Source: Gammaproteobacteria bacterium
Lineage (GTDB): Bacteria; Pseudomonadota; Gammaproteobacteria; Steroidobacterales; Steroidobacteraceae
NCBI GenBank assembly: GCA_020029535.1
Contig: JAIBJM010000008.1
Span: 1 to 55,702 of the forward strand
Direction: 5' to 3'
DNA length: 55,702 bases
Shown here one piece after another: positions 34,107 to 42,985 of the stretch. Below the pieces are notes generated by a model. That model made no database searches and had not been told where the DNA came from. It saw only the letters and a list, made by a program, of their open reading frames with translations. A program made the position numbers and the translations under genes. How positions within the stretch are numbered: position 1 is the first letter of the stretch; every line of letters starts with the position of its first letter.

Positions 34107-36341
34107 TCAATGGCTTGAAGAGGCTGCAGAGTATCCCTGAATCGATTCCTGCAGGAAAGTCTCGGCCCCGGTTCCGACACTGGACAGCCCAGTGAGTTCC
34201 AGCTGCAGATAGAAGCTGGTGTCGCTGGCGCCGGTGCGGCTGCTGACCGAGCGGCGCATCACGCCGCGCAGGCCCCAGCAGTCGCCACGGAAGCGCAGAC
34301 CGGCGAAGTTGTCCAGCACCTTGCTGTCGGGCAGCGAATACACGCTGCGGCCATACAACTCCCAGCGCCGGCCGATGGGCCAGGCTACCGAGGCATCGAG
34401 CTGCTCCACCACCTCGCGGTCAAAGCGGTAACCCAGGTTGATCACCTGGTTGCCGGCCAGCTGGTAGCGCAGGCCGAACTGCGCCTTGTCCATGCGCGAC
34501 ATTTCCGGATCCCATGCCGCATCCATGCGCACGGTGAAATTGCGATACGCCCGCAGTTCGATGTTGGCGATCAGGTCCGAGCGGCGGCGGGTATCCAGTG
34601 TCTCGTCAGGGAGGCTGATGCGCGGCGTGTCGAGGTGCAGACTCTGGCCGAAGGTGGCGCTCAGATATTGCCGGCCGGTGGCGCCGTCGTACATGCGCGT
34701 GGTGACGCCCACCGCCAGCTTGTTGTCATCGCCGATGCGGTCGCCGCCCACATAGCGATTGGCGCGGAACAGCGTAACGAAGTTCGGATCGGGCACGCCG
34801 GTGTCGAATACCGGGAGCGATGACTGGTCGCGGTAGGGGACGTACACATACAGCAGCCGCGGTTCCAGCGTCAGCGCGCGCCGTCCGCCGGCCAGGCTCC
34901 GTTCCAGCGTCATGCCGGTGTCGAAGCTGAGCATGGGCACATTGCGATCCGGCGAGAGATCGAGGGAGCCCGTCACCGGCGTGTCGAGACGATAGGCGGT
35001 CAGATCCCAGGCCACGGCGGGCCGCATGAACCAGCCGGGTTGCTGCAACGACCATGAAAAGGAAGGCATCACATTGCCGCGCCAGCCACCGGTTTCGGAG
35101 GCGTGCGTGAAACTTACCAGTTCGCTATCCAGCAGGGCGCGCCAGCCGCTGTTGCCATCCCAGCGGCCGCGCGCGTTGAAGCGCGGCAGCTGCGCATAGG
35201 GTCGCTGGGCTTCGGTCATCGGGCAGGTGGTGGTGGCTGGCAAGGCCGAGCAGTCGATCAGCGTCTGGTAGTGCTGCAGCTGGCCCTTCAATAGCCAGGT
35301 GTCGCTGCGATAGCTGAGGTCCATGTGTCGCGGCAGGAAGAGGGTGCTGGAAGCCAGCGTGCCCTGGGTGAAGTCCTCGAAGTAGTGTGCGTCGCTGACA
35401 TTCTCGGCGGCGATCTGCAGCCGCCACTCGCGCGGCAGCTGGTAGCGCATCGACAGCTGCTGGTAGCTGCGATCACGGTCGGCGACGTCATCACCCGGCA
35501 GATAGTTCAGATGCGCCAGCCCGGAGCCGGCAGATTGTAGCCAGCGATATTCGCTGCCCAGATCGAGGCCGCGCCGCGAATAATAGGTTGGCTGGAGCAT
35601 CAGGTCGCGATTGGGTGCGATGTTCCAGTACCAGGGCACCGACAGCGTGACGCCATTGCGCGTCGAGCTGCCCAGCATGGGGAACAGGAAACCGGTCTGG
35701 CGCGCGTCGCTCAGCGGAAAGGAAATCCACGGCAGATAGATGATGGGCACGCCCTTGAAGATCACGCGGGTATGGCGTCCCTGACCGCGCTGGCGTTCCG
35801 TGTCCAGCGTGATGCGCTGCGCGCGCAGTTCCCAGTCGGTGGCCTGCTTGGGGCAGGTGGTGTAACGCACATCGGTCAGTTCCACCACGCCGCTGGGCAG
35901 CAGTTCGATGCGCTCGGCCGAACCGCGGCCGGGTTGCTGCAGCATCTCGAAACGGGCCGCGGAAAACTGCGCACCGTCATCGCCGTAGTGGCCGGAATCG
36001 CCTTCGACCGCAATGGACGGATCGAGATAACGCACCGAACCCTCCGCGCGCAGTGAGTTGGTGGCTGGGTCGTAGACCAGCCGGTCGCTGCGGATTTCGC
36101 GGTCGCCGAAGCGCACCTGCACATCGCCGGACAGTTCGGTCTCGCCGCGCTCGCTGGAGCTGAAGCGCAGCCCGCTCCAGTTCAGTGTTTCGCCCAGTGG
36201 TTGCGGCGCTGCGGCCAGTCGCAGCGGCAAGGCGGCATCGGCAGAGTCGGCGACGCACAGCGGCTCGGCAGTCCACGCCGGCGATACAGCGCAGAGCCAG
36301 AGAATTGATGCCGTCAGGCGCCGCAGCGGGGAAGCAATCAT
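34107..36341 (-). CDS. lptD: LPS-assembly protein LptD
   Basis: Outer-membrane barrel that inserts LPS with LptE. 744 residues. A signal peptide (ending about PAWTA) precedes the OstA-type N-domain (about 50-180, SGDVQVRFGDREIRSDRL), then the barrel with YLPWISFPLSD and LGSEYRWL. Cysteines: one just after the signal (PLCVAD), one in YTTCPKQ, two in an extracellular-type loop and one near the end (RGDCWG). E. coli has two adjacent Cys in that last place. Start at ATG 36341; first gene of the long minus-strand operon. Confidence 0.95.
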   Translation of the reverse strand: MIASPLRRLTASILWLCAVSPAWTAEPLCVADSADAALPLRLAAAPQPLGETLNWSGLRFSSSERGETELSGDVQVRFGDREIRSDRLVYDPATNSLRAEGSVRYLDPSIAVEGDSGHYGDDGAQFSAARFEMLQQPGRGSAERIELLPSGVVELTDVRYTTCPKQATDWELRAQRITLDTERQRGQGRHTRVIFKGVPIIYLPWISFPLSDARQTGFLFPMLGSSTRNGVTLSVPWYWNIAPNRDLMLQPTYYSRRGLDLGSEYRWLQSAGSGLAHLNYLPGDDVADRDRSYQQLSMRYQLPREWRLQIAAENVSDAHYFEDFTQGTLASSTLFLPRHMDLSYRSDTWLLKGQLQHYQTLIDCSALPATTTCPMTEAQRPYAQLPRFNARGRWDGNSGWRALLDSELVSFTHASETGGWRGNVMPSFSWSLQQPGWFMRPAVAWDLTAYRLDTPVTGSLDLSPDRNVPMLSFDTGMTLERSLAGGRRALTLEPRLLYVYVPYRDQSSLPVFDTGVPDPNFVTLFRANRYVGGDRIGDDNKLAVGVTTRMYDGATGRQYLSATFGQSLHLDTPRISLPDETLDTRRRSDLIANIELRAYRNFTVRMDAAWDPEMSRMDKAQFGLRYQLAGNQVINLGYRFDREVVEQLDASVAWPIGRRWELYGRSVYSLPDSKVLDNFAGLRFRGDCWGLRGVMRRSVSSRTGASDTSFYLQLELTGLSSVGTGAETFLQESIQGYSAASSSH

Positions 36342-36350
36342 CTGCGGCGC

Positions 36351-36358
36351 ATTATACT
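36351..36358. promoter_or_regulatory. Overlapping divergent -10 boxes (lptD / amgK)
   Basis: Plus-strand ATTATACT. The minus strand reads a perfect TATAAT (36356-36351), nine bases before the lptD ATG. The plus strand reads TATACT (36353-36358), seven bases before the amgK ATG. The boxes share four bases. Either transcript would start within a few bases of its start codon. No ribosome-binding site fits in either gap. Confidence 0.55.
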
Positions 36359-36365
36359 GACGGTC

Positions 36366-37421
36366 ATGAGCGATACCGATCCACGTGTCGAGCTGATCCG
36401 CCACTGGCTGCGCGAGGATTTGCGCTGGCCATTGCGCGAATTGCGCAGCGCCTCGGCCGACGCCAGTTTCCGGCGCTATTTCCGCATCTGGAGCCACGAT
36501 GGTGCGACCCGCATCGTGATGGACGCGCCGCCGGACAAGGAAGACATCGGACCCTACCTGCGGGTGTCGGCGCTGCTGGCCGATTGCGGCGTGCATGTGC
36601 CGGTGATCGACGCCGCCGATCCGGCGCGTGGACTGGTGTTGCTGGAGGATCTGGGCAACACGCACATGCTGGCCGGGCTGCAGAACGTCAGCGATGCGGC
36701 CGCGCTTTATGCACAGGCTTTGCAAGCGTTGGCCGAGATCCAGTTGCGCGGCAACGAGGCCGCGCGCCAGCTGCCGCCCTACGATGCGGCGGTGCTGATG
36801 CGCGAAATGCAGCTGATGCCGGAGTGGTTCTGCGCCCGGCACCTGCAGCTGCCGGCCGGCGCCGCGCAACCGCCGGTGCTGCAGCAGACCATGCAGTTTC
36901 TCATCGGCGAGATCCTGCAGCAGCCGGTGGTGCTGGTGCATCGCGACTACCATTCCCGCAACCTGATGATCACCGCCGAGCGCAGCCCGGGCATCATCGA
37001 TTTCCAGGATGCGCTGGCCGGACCCATCGGCTATGACCCGGTATCGTTGCTCAAGGACTGCTACATCGCCTGGCCCCGCGCCCAGGTCGAGGAATGGGTG
37101 CGGGACTACCATCGTCTGTTGCAACAGCGCGGCGCCGTGCCGGGTGCCGATGCGCGCGAGTTCCTGCGCTGGTTCGATCTGGTCGGACTGCAGCGGCACA
37201 TCAAGGTGCTCGGCATCTTTGCGCGGCTGTGGTACCGCGATGGCAAGAACGGCTACCTCGGCGATCTGCCGCGCACGCTGGAATATGTGCGTGACACCGC
37301 GCATCGCTATTCCGAGTTGCAGGCCTTCGCCGGCTGGGTGGAGCAGACGCTGGTACCGGCACTGCCACGCGCCAATCAGCACGCACTGGCGCCGGCCGCG
37401 CGTGCCGCTGTGCTGTCCTGA
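36366..37421 (+). CDS. amgK: N-acetylmuramate/N-acetylglucosamine anomeric kinase
   Basis: Aminoglycoside-phosphotransferase-fold kinase of the MurNAc recycling route that bypasses MurA. It makes MurNAc-1-P. 351 residues. Catalytic VLVHRDYHSRNLM and metal-binding IIDFQDALAGPIGYDPVSLL are clear. Followed three bases later by murU, and divergent from lptD, as in Pseudomonas. Confidence 0.92.
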   Translation: MSDTDPRVELIRHWLREDLRWPLRELRSASADASFRRYFRIWSHDGATRIVMDAPPDKEDIGPYLRVSALLADCGVHVPVIDAADPARGLVLLEDLGNTHMLAGLQNVSDAAALYAQALQALAEIQLRGNEAARQLPPYDAAVLMREMQLMPEWFCARHLQLPAGAAQPPVLQQTMQFLIGEILQQPVVLVHRDYHSRNLMITAERSPGIIDFQDALAGPIGYDPVSLLKDCYIAWPRAQVEEWVRDYHRLLQQRGAVPGADAREFLRWFDLVGLQRHIKVLGIFARLWYRDGKNGYLGDLPRTLEYVRDTAHRYSELQAFAGWVEQTLVPALPRANQHALAPAARAAVLS

Positions 37422-38090
<669 letters not shown>

Positions 38091-38115
38091 ACGTATCAGG
38101 GATCGGAGAGTCTTC

Positions 38116-38628
38116 ATGATCAATCGTCGATCAATGCTGTGGTTGCTGGCCGGTGCGCTGATTGTCGCGCTGGTGTGGCTGAACAGGTCGGCGCCTGTCA
38201 GCACGAGCACCAGCGACATGCCGGCCGCCGGAGCGCCACCGCCACTGGACATATGGTCTATCTCGCATCCCGATAAATACCGCACCCAGACCTTCGAAGT
38301 GCCGCTGAAGCCGGATGAAGAACTGGAGTACAAGGCAAGCCTGAATCGCGGTGAGCCGCTGCTGTACAGCTGGCGGGTGAAGGAAGGTTCGCAGGTGTAC
38401 TTCGAGTTTCACGGCCAGCCCACCGAGGGCACCTGGCCCAAGGACTATTACCAGAGCTACGAGAAGGGTGAGGGCAGCGGCGGGCAAGGCTCGATGGTGG
38501 CGCCATTCACCGGCAGGCATGGCTGGTTCTGGCTGAACGCGGGCGACAAGCCTGTCACCATCGAGATCGAGCTCAGCGGTTATTTCAACGATTTCTCGCG
38601 CTTCGACGCGGCCCATGCGGTGCAATGA
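38116..38628 (+). CDS. Membrane-anchored periplasmic protein, uncharacterised
   Basis: 170 residues. An N-terminal membrane segment (LWLLAGALIVALVWL) is followed by a periplasmic domain: FEVPLKPDEELEYKASL, LLYSWRV, VYFEFHGQP and VAPFTGRHGWFWLNAGD. This pattern occurs in a family often labelled transmembrane anchor protein; its function is unknown. GGAG ribosome site 11 bases before ATG. The stop overlaps purU (ATGA). Confidence 0.7.
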   Translation: MINRRSMLWLLAGALIVALVWLNRSAPVSTSTSDMPAAGAPPPLDIWSISHPDKYRTQTFEVPLKPDEELEYKASLNRGEPLLYSWRVKEGSQVYFEFHGQPTEGTWPKDYYQSYEKGEGSGGQGSMVAPFTGRHGWFWLNAGDKPVTIEIELSGYFNDFSRFDAAHAVQ

Positions 38629-39488
38629 TGTCCGGTGAACGTACCTATACCCTGACCGTATCCTGTCCCGACCGCGTCGGCATCGTGGCGCGCGTGGCTA
38701 CATTCATCGCCGAACAGAGCGGCTGGATCGTCGAAGCCAATCACCATTCCGAGCCCGACACGCGTCGCTTTTTCATGCGCAATGTGATTCTGGCCGGTTC
38801 GCTGCCAGTCGGCATCGAGGTGTTCCGTCAGCAATTCGCGCGCATCGCCACCGAGTTCCAGATGAACTGGCATATCAGCGATTCGGCGCAGCCCAGGAGG
38901 GTGCTGATCCTGGTGTCGAAGCATGATCACTGTCTGGTGGATCTGCTGCACCGCTGGCGCAGCGGCGATCTGCCCTGCGAGATCGTCGGCGTGGTGTCCA
39001 ATCACCCGGATCTGCGCGCCTATTGCGAGTGGCACCAGGTGCCGTTCCATCACCTGCCGGTCACACCGGCCACCAGGGCGACCGCCCATGCGCGGCTGTG
39101 CGAGATCTTCGACGCAGCGCGCGGTGAGGTGATGGTGCTGGCGCGCTACATGCAAATCCTTCCCGATGAGGTCTGCGCGCGCTATCCGGGGCGCATCATC
39201 AATATCCACCATGGTTTCCTGCCATCGTTCGTCGGCGCGGCGCCGTATAACCAGGCCTTCGAACGTGGTGTGAAGCTGATCGGTGCCACTTGTCATTACG
39301 TCACCGCCGAACTGGATCAAGGTCCGATCATCGAGCAGGACGTGATCCGCATCGATCACAGCGATTCGGTGCAGGACCTGGTGCATTACGGCAAGGACAT
39401 CGAACGCCAGGTGCTGTCGCGCGGACTGCGCTATCACCTGGAGGGCCGGGTGCTGCAGAACGGCCAGCGTACCGTGGTATTCCGCTGA
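38625..39488 (+). CDS. purU: Formyltetrahydrofolate deformylase
   Basis: Hydrolyses 10-formyl-THF to formate and THF, balancing one-carbon pools. 287 residues. N-terminal ACT domain (about 7-85, SCPDRVGIVARVATFI), then a formyltransferase-like domain with RVLILVSKHDHCL, VSNHPD and catalytic INIHHGFLPSFVGAAPY. It fits functionally with gcvP, thyA, folA and folE in the same window. Confidence 0.95.
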   Translation: MMSGERTYTLTVSCPDRVGIVARVATFIAEQSGWIVEANHHSEPDTRRFFMRNVILAGSLPVGIEVFRQQFARIATEFQMNWHISDSAQPRRVLILVSKHDHCLVDLLHRWRSGDLPCEIVGVVSNHPDLRAYCEWHQVPFHHLPVTPATRATAHARLCEIFDAARGEVMVLARYMQILPDEVCARYPGRIINIHHGFLPSFVGAAPYNQAFERGVKLIGATCHYVTAELDQGPIIEQDVIRIDHSDSVQDLVHYGKDIERQVLSRGLRYHLEGRVLQNGQRTVVFR

Positions 39489-39527
39489 GGAAGGTTCAGG
39501 GCCTCCTACGGCGCAATGCACTAAATG

Positions 39528-39560
39528 CCTGCGTGTATGCTGTGTGCAAAACACGCAGGG
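39528..39560 (+). promoter_or_regulatory. Hairpin covering the folE ribosome-binding site
   Basis: CCTGCGTGT (39528-39536) pairs perfectly with ACACGCAGG (39551-39559) across a 14-base loop. The right arm contains the AGGG Shine-Dalgarno of folE, eight bases before its ATG. A shorter alternative stem (GTGT with ACAC around GCAAA) would also use the right arm. Could control translation. Confidence 0.45.
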
Positions 39561-39568
39561 TGAGCGGC

Positions 39569-40258
39569 ATGCCAGAAGAATCCACTTCGGTCTCGCAACG
39601 CATTCGTGGCCGGCTGAAAGCGCAGCAGCAACGATTCCACGCCAATGACAACATCTCCGCGTTCATCGAGCCGGGCGAGCTTGAGGAGCTCACGCAGGAA
39701 GTGGCGGCCAGGATGTCAGGCCTGCTCGAAAGCCTGGTGATCGACGTCGAGCACGATCACAACACGCAAGAGACTGCGCGACGCGTAGCGAAGATGTACG
39801 TCACGGAAGTGTTCCGCGGCCGCTTCGTGCCCATGCCGTCGGTGACCGAGTTCCCCAACGCCTCGCATCTGAATGAGCTCATGATCATGGGCCCGGTCAC
39901 CGTGCGCAGTGCGTGCAGTCATCATCTGTGTCCCATCATGGGGCGGCTGTGGATCGGCGTGATGCCCAACGAGCAGTCGAACCTGATAGGCCTGTCGAAA
40001 TACTCACGACTCGTCGAATGGATCATGACGCGGCCGCAGATCCAGGAGGAGGCCGTCATTCAGCTTGCGGACATACTCGTGAAGAGAGTCAATCCCGATG
40101 GGCTCGCGGTGGTGATGGAAGCCGATCACTTCTGCATGCACTGGCGCGGCGTCAAGGACAACGCCTCGAAGATGACCAATAGCGTGATGCGGGGCGTGTT
40201 TCTCAAGGACGGAGCGCTGCGTCGGGAATTCCTGTCGCTCATCAATCTCAAGTCCTGA
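39569..40258 (+). CDS. folE: GTP cyclohydrolase I
   Basis: Makes 7,8-dihydroneopterin triphosphate from GTP, the first step of folate synthesis. 229 residues. Zinc and active-site motifs are RSACSHHLCPIMGRLWIGVMP, LIGLSKYSRLV and ADHFCMHWRGVKD. The ATG at 39569 was chosen for the SD AGGGTGAG and family length; the open frame runs further upstream. Codon use is less GC-biased than purU, and a tRNA remnant follows. Confidence 0.94.
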   Translation: MPEESTSVSQRIRGRLKAQQQRFHANDNISAFIEPGELEELTQEVAARMSGLLESLVIDVEHDHNTQETARRVAKMYVTEVFRGRFVPMPSVTEFPNASHLNELMIMGPVTVRSACSHHLCPIMGRLWIGVMPNEQSNLIGLSKYSRLVEWIMTRPQIQEEAVIQLADILVKRVNPDGLAVVMEADHFCMHWRGVKDNASKMTNSVMRGVFLKDGALRREFLSLINLKS

Positions 40259-40279
40259 CAGCTGCTGGATTCCCGGGTT

Positions 40280-40306
40280 GTAGGTCGAATCCTACCGAGC
40301 CCACAA
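40280..40306 (+). tRNA. tRNA 3'-end remnant (T-arm and acceptor strand), not a functional gene
   Basis: GTAGG-tcgaat-CCTAC forms a T-arm with a six-base loop (one T short of TTCGAAT), followed by CGAGCCC and A-CAA where a tRNA would have its acceptor strand and A-CCA. No 5' half (a GGGCTCG start with D-arm) lies upstream; folE ends there. Likely an attachment-site scar or decayed gene. Confidence 0.4.
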
Positions 40307-40446
40307 ACTCGTGTTTCTCGTACTGTGGATTCCAGATCGGTGGCACGGCGAGATGGCACGATAGCTTCCTCGGGGCGAGAATGGCCGGCAGGTGGCTGCG
40401 ATTGACGCCTGATGTGTCGGGCGGTGTCAGGGTCACTCGGTAATCG

Positions 40447-42924
40447 ATGACGGGGCGCAACATGAATACACCCGTTCAGAACTCTCCATCCGTTTATTGG
40501 CCGGTACCGCCGTTTTTTCGGCTCGCCGAACCGGGGCTTGGCCGGGAATGCGTGCTGGAGCTGCTGGACCGGCGTGTGACCAGGGGAGAACTTGTCGACT
40601 TCGAGCCGGGCAAGGATTCCATCGGTATTCGGCTGGCAGAGCCGCATGGTCTCAAGCGGGTAGGGCTTGCCAAAGTCCGCTCCATCAAGCTCACGCGGCC
40701 GGTTGCGTACCTTGCTGAAACGGCGACGTTGGATGCCGTCGGCGCACCCGGATCCCGCATCGACAATCAGAAGGCATTCGTGATCTCCCTGCGTGACGGG
40801 GAAAAAATTTCCGGGAAGACGCTGGGCTTCGTCAAGGAAAAGGCCGGTCTGTACCTGTTTGTGTTCGAGGACAACGCCGCGCAGGTCACCAATTTATTCA
40901 TACCGGCTGCCCAGGTTAAGGATGTGCAGATAGGTCCGCTGTTGGGCGACGTGCTGGTCGAGAAGCATGATGTCACCGCCGAAACGCTGGAAATGGCTTT
41001 GAGCAAGCAGGCGAAGTTGCGCCAGGAACAAATCGGCAAGTATCTGACTGACCGGGCCATCATATCCGCGGAAGACCTGACGCGGGCGCTCCACGAACAG
41101 GGGAAGCGGCCCAATCTGCGGCTCGGCGACATTCTCATCGAGGCAGCGTTGATTACACCGGCGCAGCTCAAGGAGGCTTTGGCGATTCAGACCCTGCACC
41201 GGGAACGCCGCATTGGCGACATCCTGATTGAAATGGGTGCCGTGTCGGTGCGGCTGATCCAGTTCGCGCTATCCGACAAGCTGGGCATTCCCTATGTCAA
41301 CGTTCGCGAGTTCAAGATCGGTCCGGGTGCGCTGGAGGCGATTGACACCGCATTCGCCGTACGCCACCAGGTACTGCCGCTGCTGCGCATGGAGGACTCG
41401 CTGGTGGTTGCGGTTGAAAACCCGCTGGCGGTGGATTTTCTGCAGGACTTGCGGTTCAGGGCTGGCACCACCATATCTCCAGTGATCGCCAATCCGCAGG
41501 ATCTCAAGGTGCGCATTGCCAGGGAATACTCGAGCCTGGCGAACCGCCCCGAAAGTATGGTCACTGCGAGCACGGCCGAGACCGGCAAGGGCCCGCACAG
41601 TCCGCCACAAGCCAAGATTGCGGATCTCGCGAGCCAGCTGGCCAGAGAGTCACAAGGGTCGGGGCGTGTAAGCAAGGAATCCGTGATCGATCCGCGGGTA
41701 TCCGATAACACGCTGGTCAAGCTCGTCAACAAGATCATCATCGAGGCGCACGCACAGGGTGCGTCGGATATTCATATCGAGAGCAATCCCGGCAAGATCG
41801 ACACCCGCATTCGCTTTCGCAAGGACGGTGATCTCGAGGACTACCTGGATCTGCCGCAGGCGTACAGCAATGCGCTCATTTCCCGGATCAAGATCATGGC
41901 GGAGCTGGATATTTCCGAGCATCGCCATCCGCAGGACGGGAAGATCGACTTCGGCAAGCATGGTCCGCTGCCGATCGAACTGCGTGTGGCGATCATTCCG
42001 ACTGCGAACAACCTCGAAGATGTAGTGCTGCGAATACTGGGTGGCAGCGAGCCGCTGCCGATCGATGCGCTCGGGTTCTCCGAGCCGGATCTGGCCAAGC
42101 TCAAGAAAATGATTGCGCGAAGCTATGGTCTGATTCTGGTGTGTGGTCCGACCGGATCGGGGAAGACCACAACGCTGCACTCGGTGCTGCGCGACATCAA
42201 CCGGCCTGACATCAAGATATGGACTGCCGAGGACCCCATCGAAATCACCCAGCCCGGTCTGCGACAGGTGCAGGTCCACGCCAAGATCGACTGGACCTTC
42301 GCTGCGGCCATGCGCGCCTTTCTGCGCGCCGATCCGGACGTCATCATGGTCGGCGAAATGCGCGATGCCGAAACCACGAAAATCGGCATCGAGGCCTCGC
42401 TTACCGGGCATCTGGTGTTCTCCACACTGCATACCAACAGCGCCGCTGAAAGCATCGTGCGTCTGCTGGATCTCGGCATGGATCCTTTCAATTTTGCCGA
42501 TGCGCTCATTGGCATCCTGTCTCAGCGCCTGGCCCGCAAGCTCTGTCCGAATTGCAAGGAGGCTCACGTGGCGTCGGAGACCGAGATCTCCGATCTGGTG
42601 GCGGAATATTGCGGGGACACCAATCTCGATAAGGCAGCGGTGCTCAGTCAATGGCGGACCGATTTTGGCAAGGATGGACATCTGATTCTGCGCAAGGCAG
42701 TGGGGTGCGATGCATGCCGCGACGGATATAAAGGACGCGTCATCGTCTATGAACTGCTCGCCGGTACGACACAGGTCAAGCATCTGGTCCGCTCGCGGGG
42801 GACGGTTCCGCAGCTGGTAGCCGCCGCGCAAGAGGAGGGCATGCACTCGCTGCGACAGAATGCCATCGAACGAGTGCTGCACGGCGTTCTCGACATGGCC
42901 AGCGCACGAGCTGTGTCCAGCTAG
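40447..42924 (+). CDS. PilB/GspE-family secretion ATPase with N-terminal MshEN-like repeats (orphan)
   Basis: 825 residues from ATG 40447 (or 820 from 40462). Residues ~1-170 are an unusual extension. Then come MshEN/GspE-N repeats (GDVLVEKHDVTAETLEMALSKQ; RLGDILIEAALITPAQLKEAL; RIGDILIEMGAVS), a fold that in MshE binds cyclic-di-GMP. The ATPase core has Walker A GPTGSGKTT (about 567), Asp box EDPIEI, Walker B DVIMVGEMRDAET and HLVFSTLHTN. A tetracysteine zinc site (CPNC, CDAC) follows. No pilC, pilD, pilin or secretin gene is nearby. Confidence 0.88.
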   Translation: MTGRNMNTPVQNSPSVYWPVPPFFRLAEPGLGRECVLELLDRRVTRGELVDFEPGKDSIGIRLAEPHGLKRVGLAKVRSIKLTRPVAYLAETATLDAVGAPGSRIDNQKAFVISLRDGEKISGKTLGFVKEKAGLYLFVFEDNAAQVTNLFIPAAQVKDVQIGPLLGDVLVEKHDVTAETLEMALSKQAKLRQEQIGKYLTDRAIISAEDLTRALHEQGKRPNLRLGDILIEAALITPAQLKEALAIQTLHRERRIGDILIEMGAVSVRLIQFALSDKLGIPYVNVREFKIGPGALEAIDTAFAVRHQVLPLLRMEDSLVVAVENPLAVDFLQDLRFRAGTTISPVIANPQDLKVRIAREYSSLANRPESMVTASTAETGKGPHSPPQAKIADLASQLARESQGSGRVSKESVIDPRVSDNTLVKLVNKIIIEAHAQGASDIHIESNPGKIDTRIRFRKDGDLEDYLDLPQAYSNALISRIKIMAELDISEHRHPQDGKIDFGKHGPLPIELRVAIIPTANNLEDVVLRILGGSEPLPIDALGFSEPDLAKLKKMIARSYGLILVCGPTGSGKTTTLHSVLRDINRPDIKIWTAEDPIEITQPGLRQVQVHAKIDWTFAAAMRAFLRADPDVIMVGEMRDAETTKIGIEASLTGHLVFSTLHTNSAAESIVRLLDLGMDPFNFADALIGILSQRLARKLCPNCKEAHVASETEISDLVAEYCGDTNLDKAAVLSQWRTDFGKDGHLILRKAVGCDACRDGYKGRVIVYELLAGTTQVKHLVRSRGTVPQLVAAAQEEGMHSLRQNAIERVLHGVLDMASARAVSS

Positions 42925-42973
42925 CCGTCAGTCCGGCTCCGCGTCGCGGAGTGTGCGGCGATTCTTTTCAGCA

Positions 42974-42979
42974 TATCCT
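42974..42979 (+). promoter_or_regulatory. -10-like box before the PLD lipoprotein gene
   Basis: TATCCT six bases before the ATG at 42986, with no ribosome-binding site between. A hairpin CTCCGC-gtc-GCGGAG (42937-42951) just upstream, after the ATPase stop, may be a weak terminator. Confidence 0.35.
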
Positions 42980-42985
42980 GCACGG

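Noticed and set aside
42937-42951. CTCCGC-gtc-GCGGAG hairpin as terminator of the ATPase gene
   Set aside because: Six-base stem with no adjacent T run; noted with the following promoter but not called.
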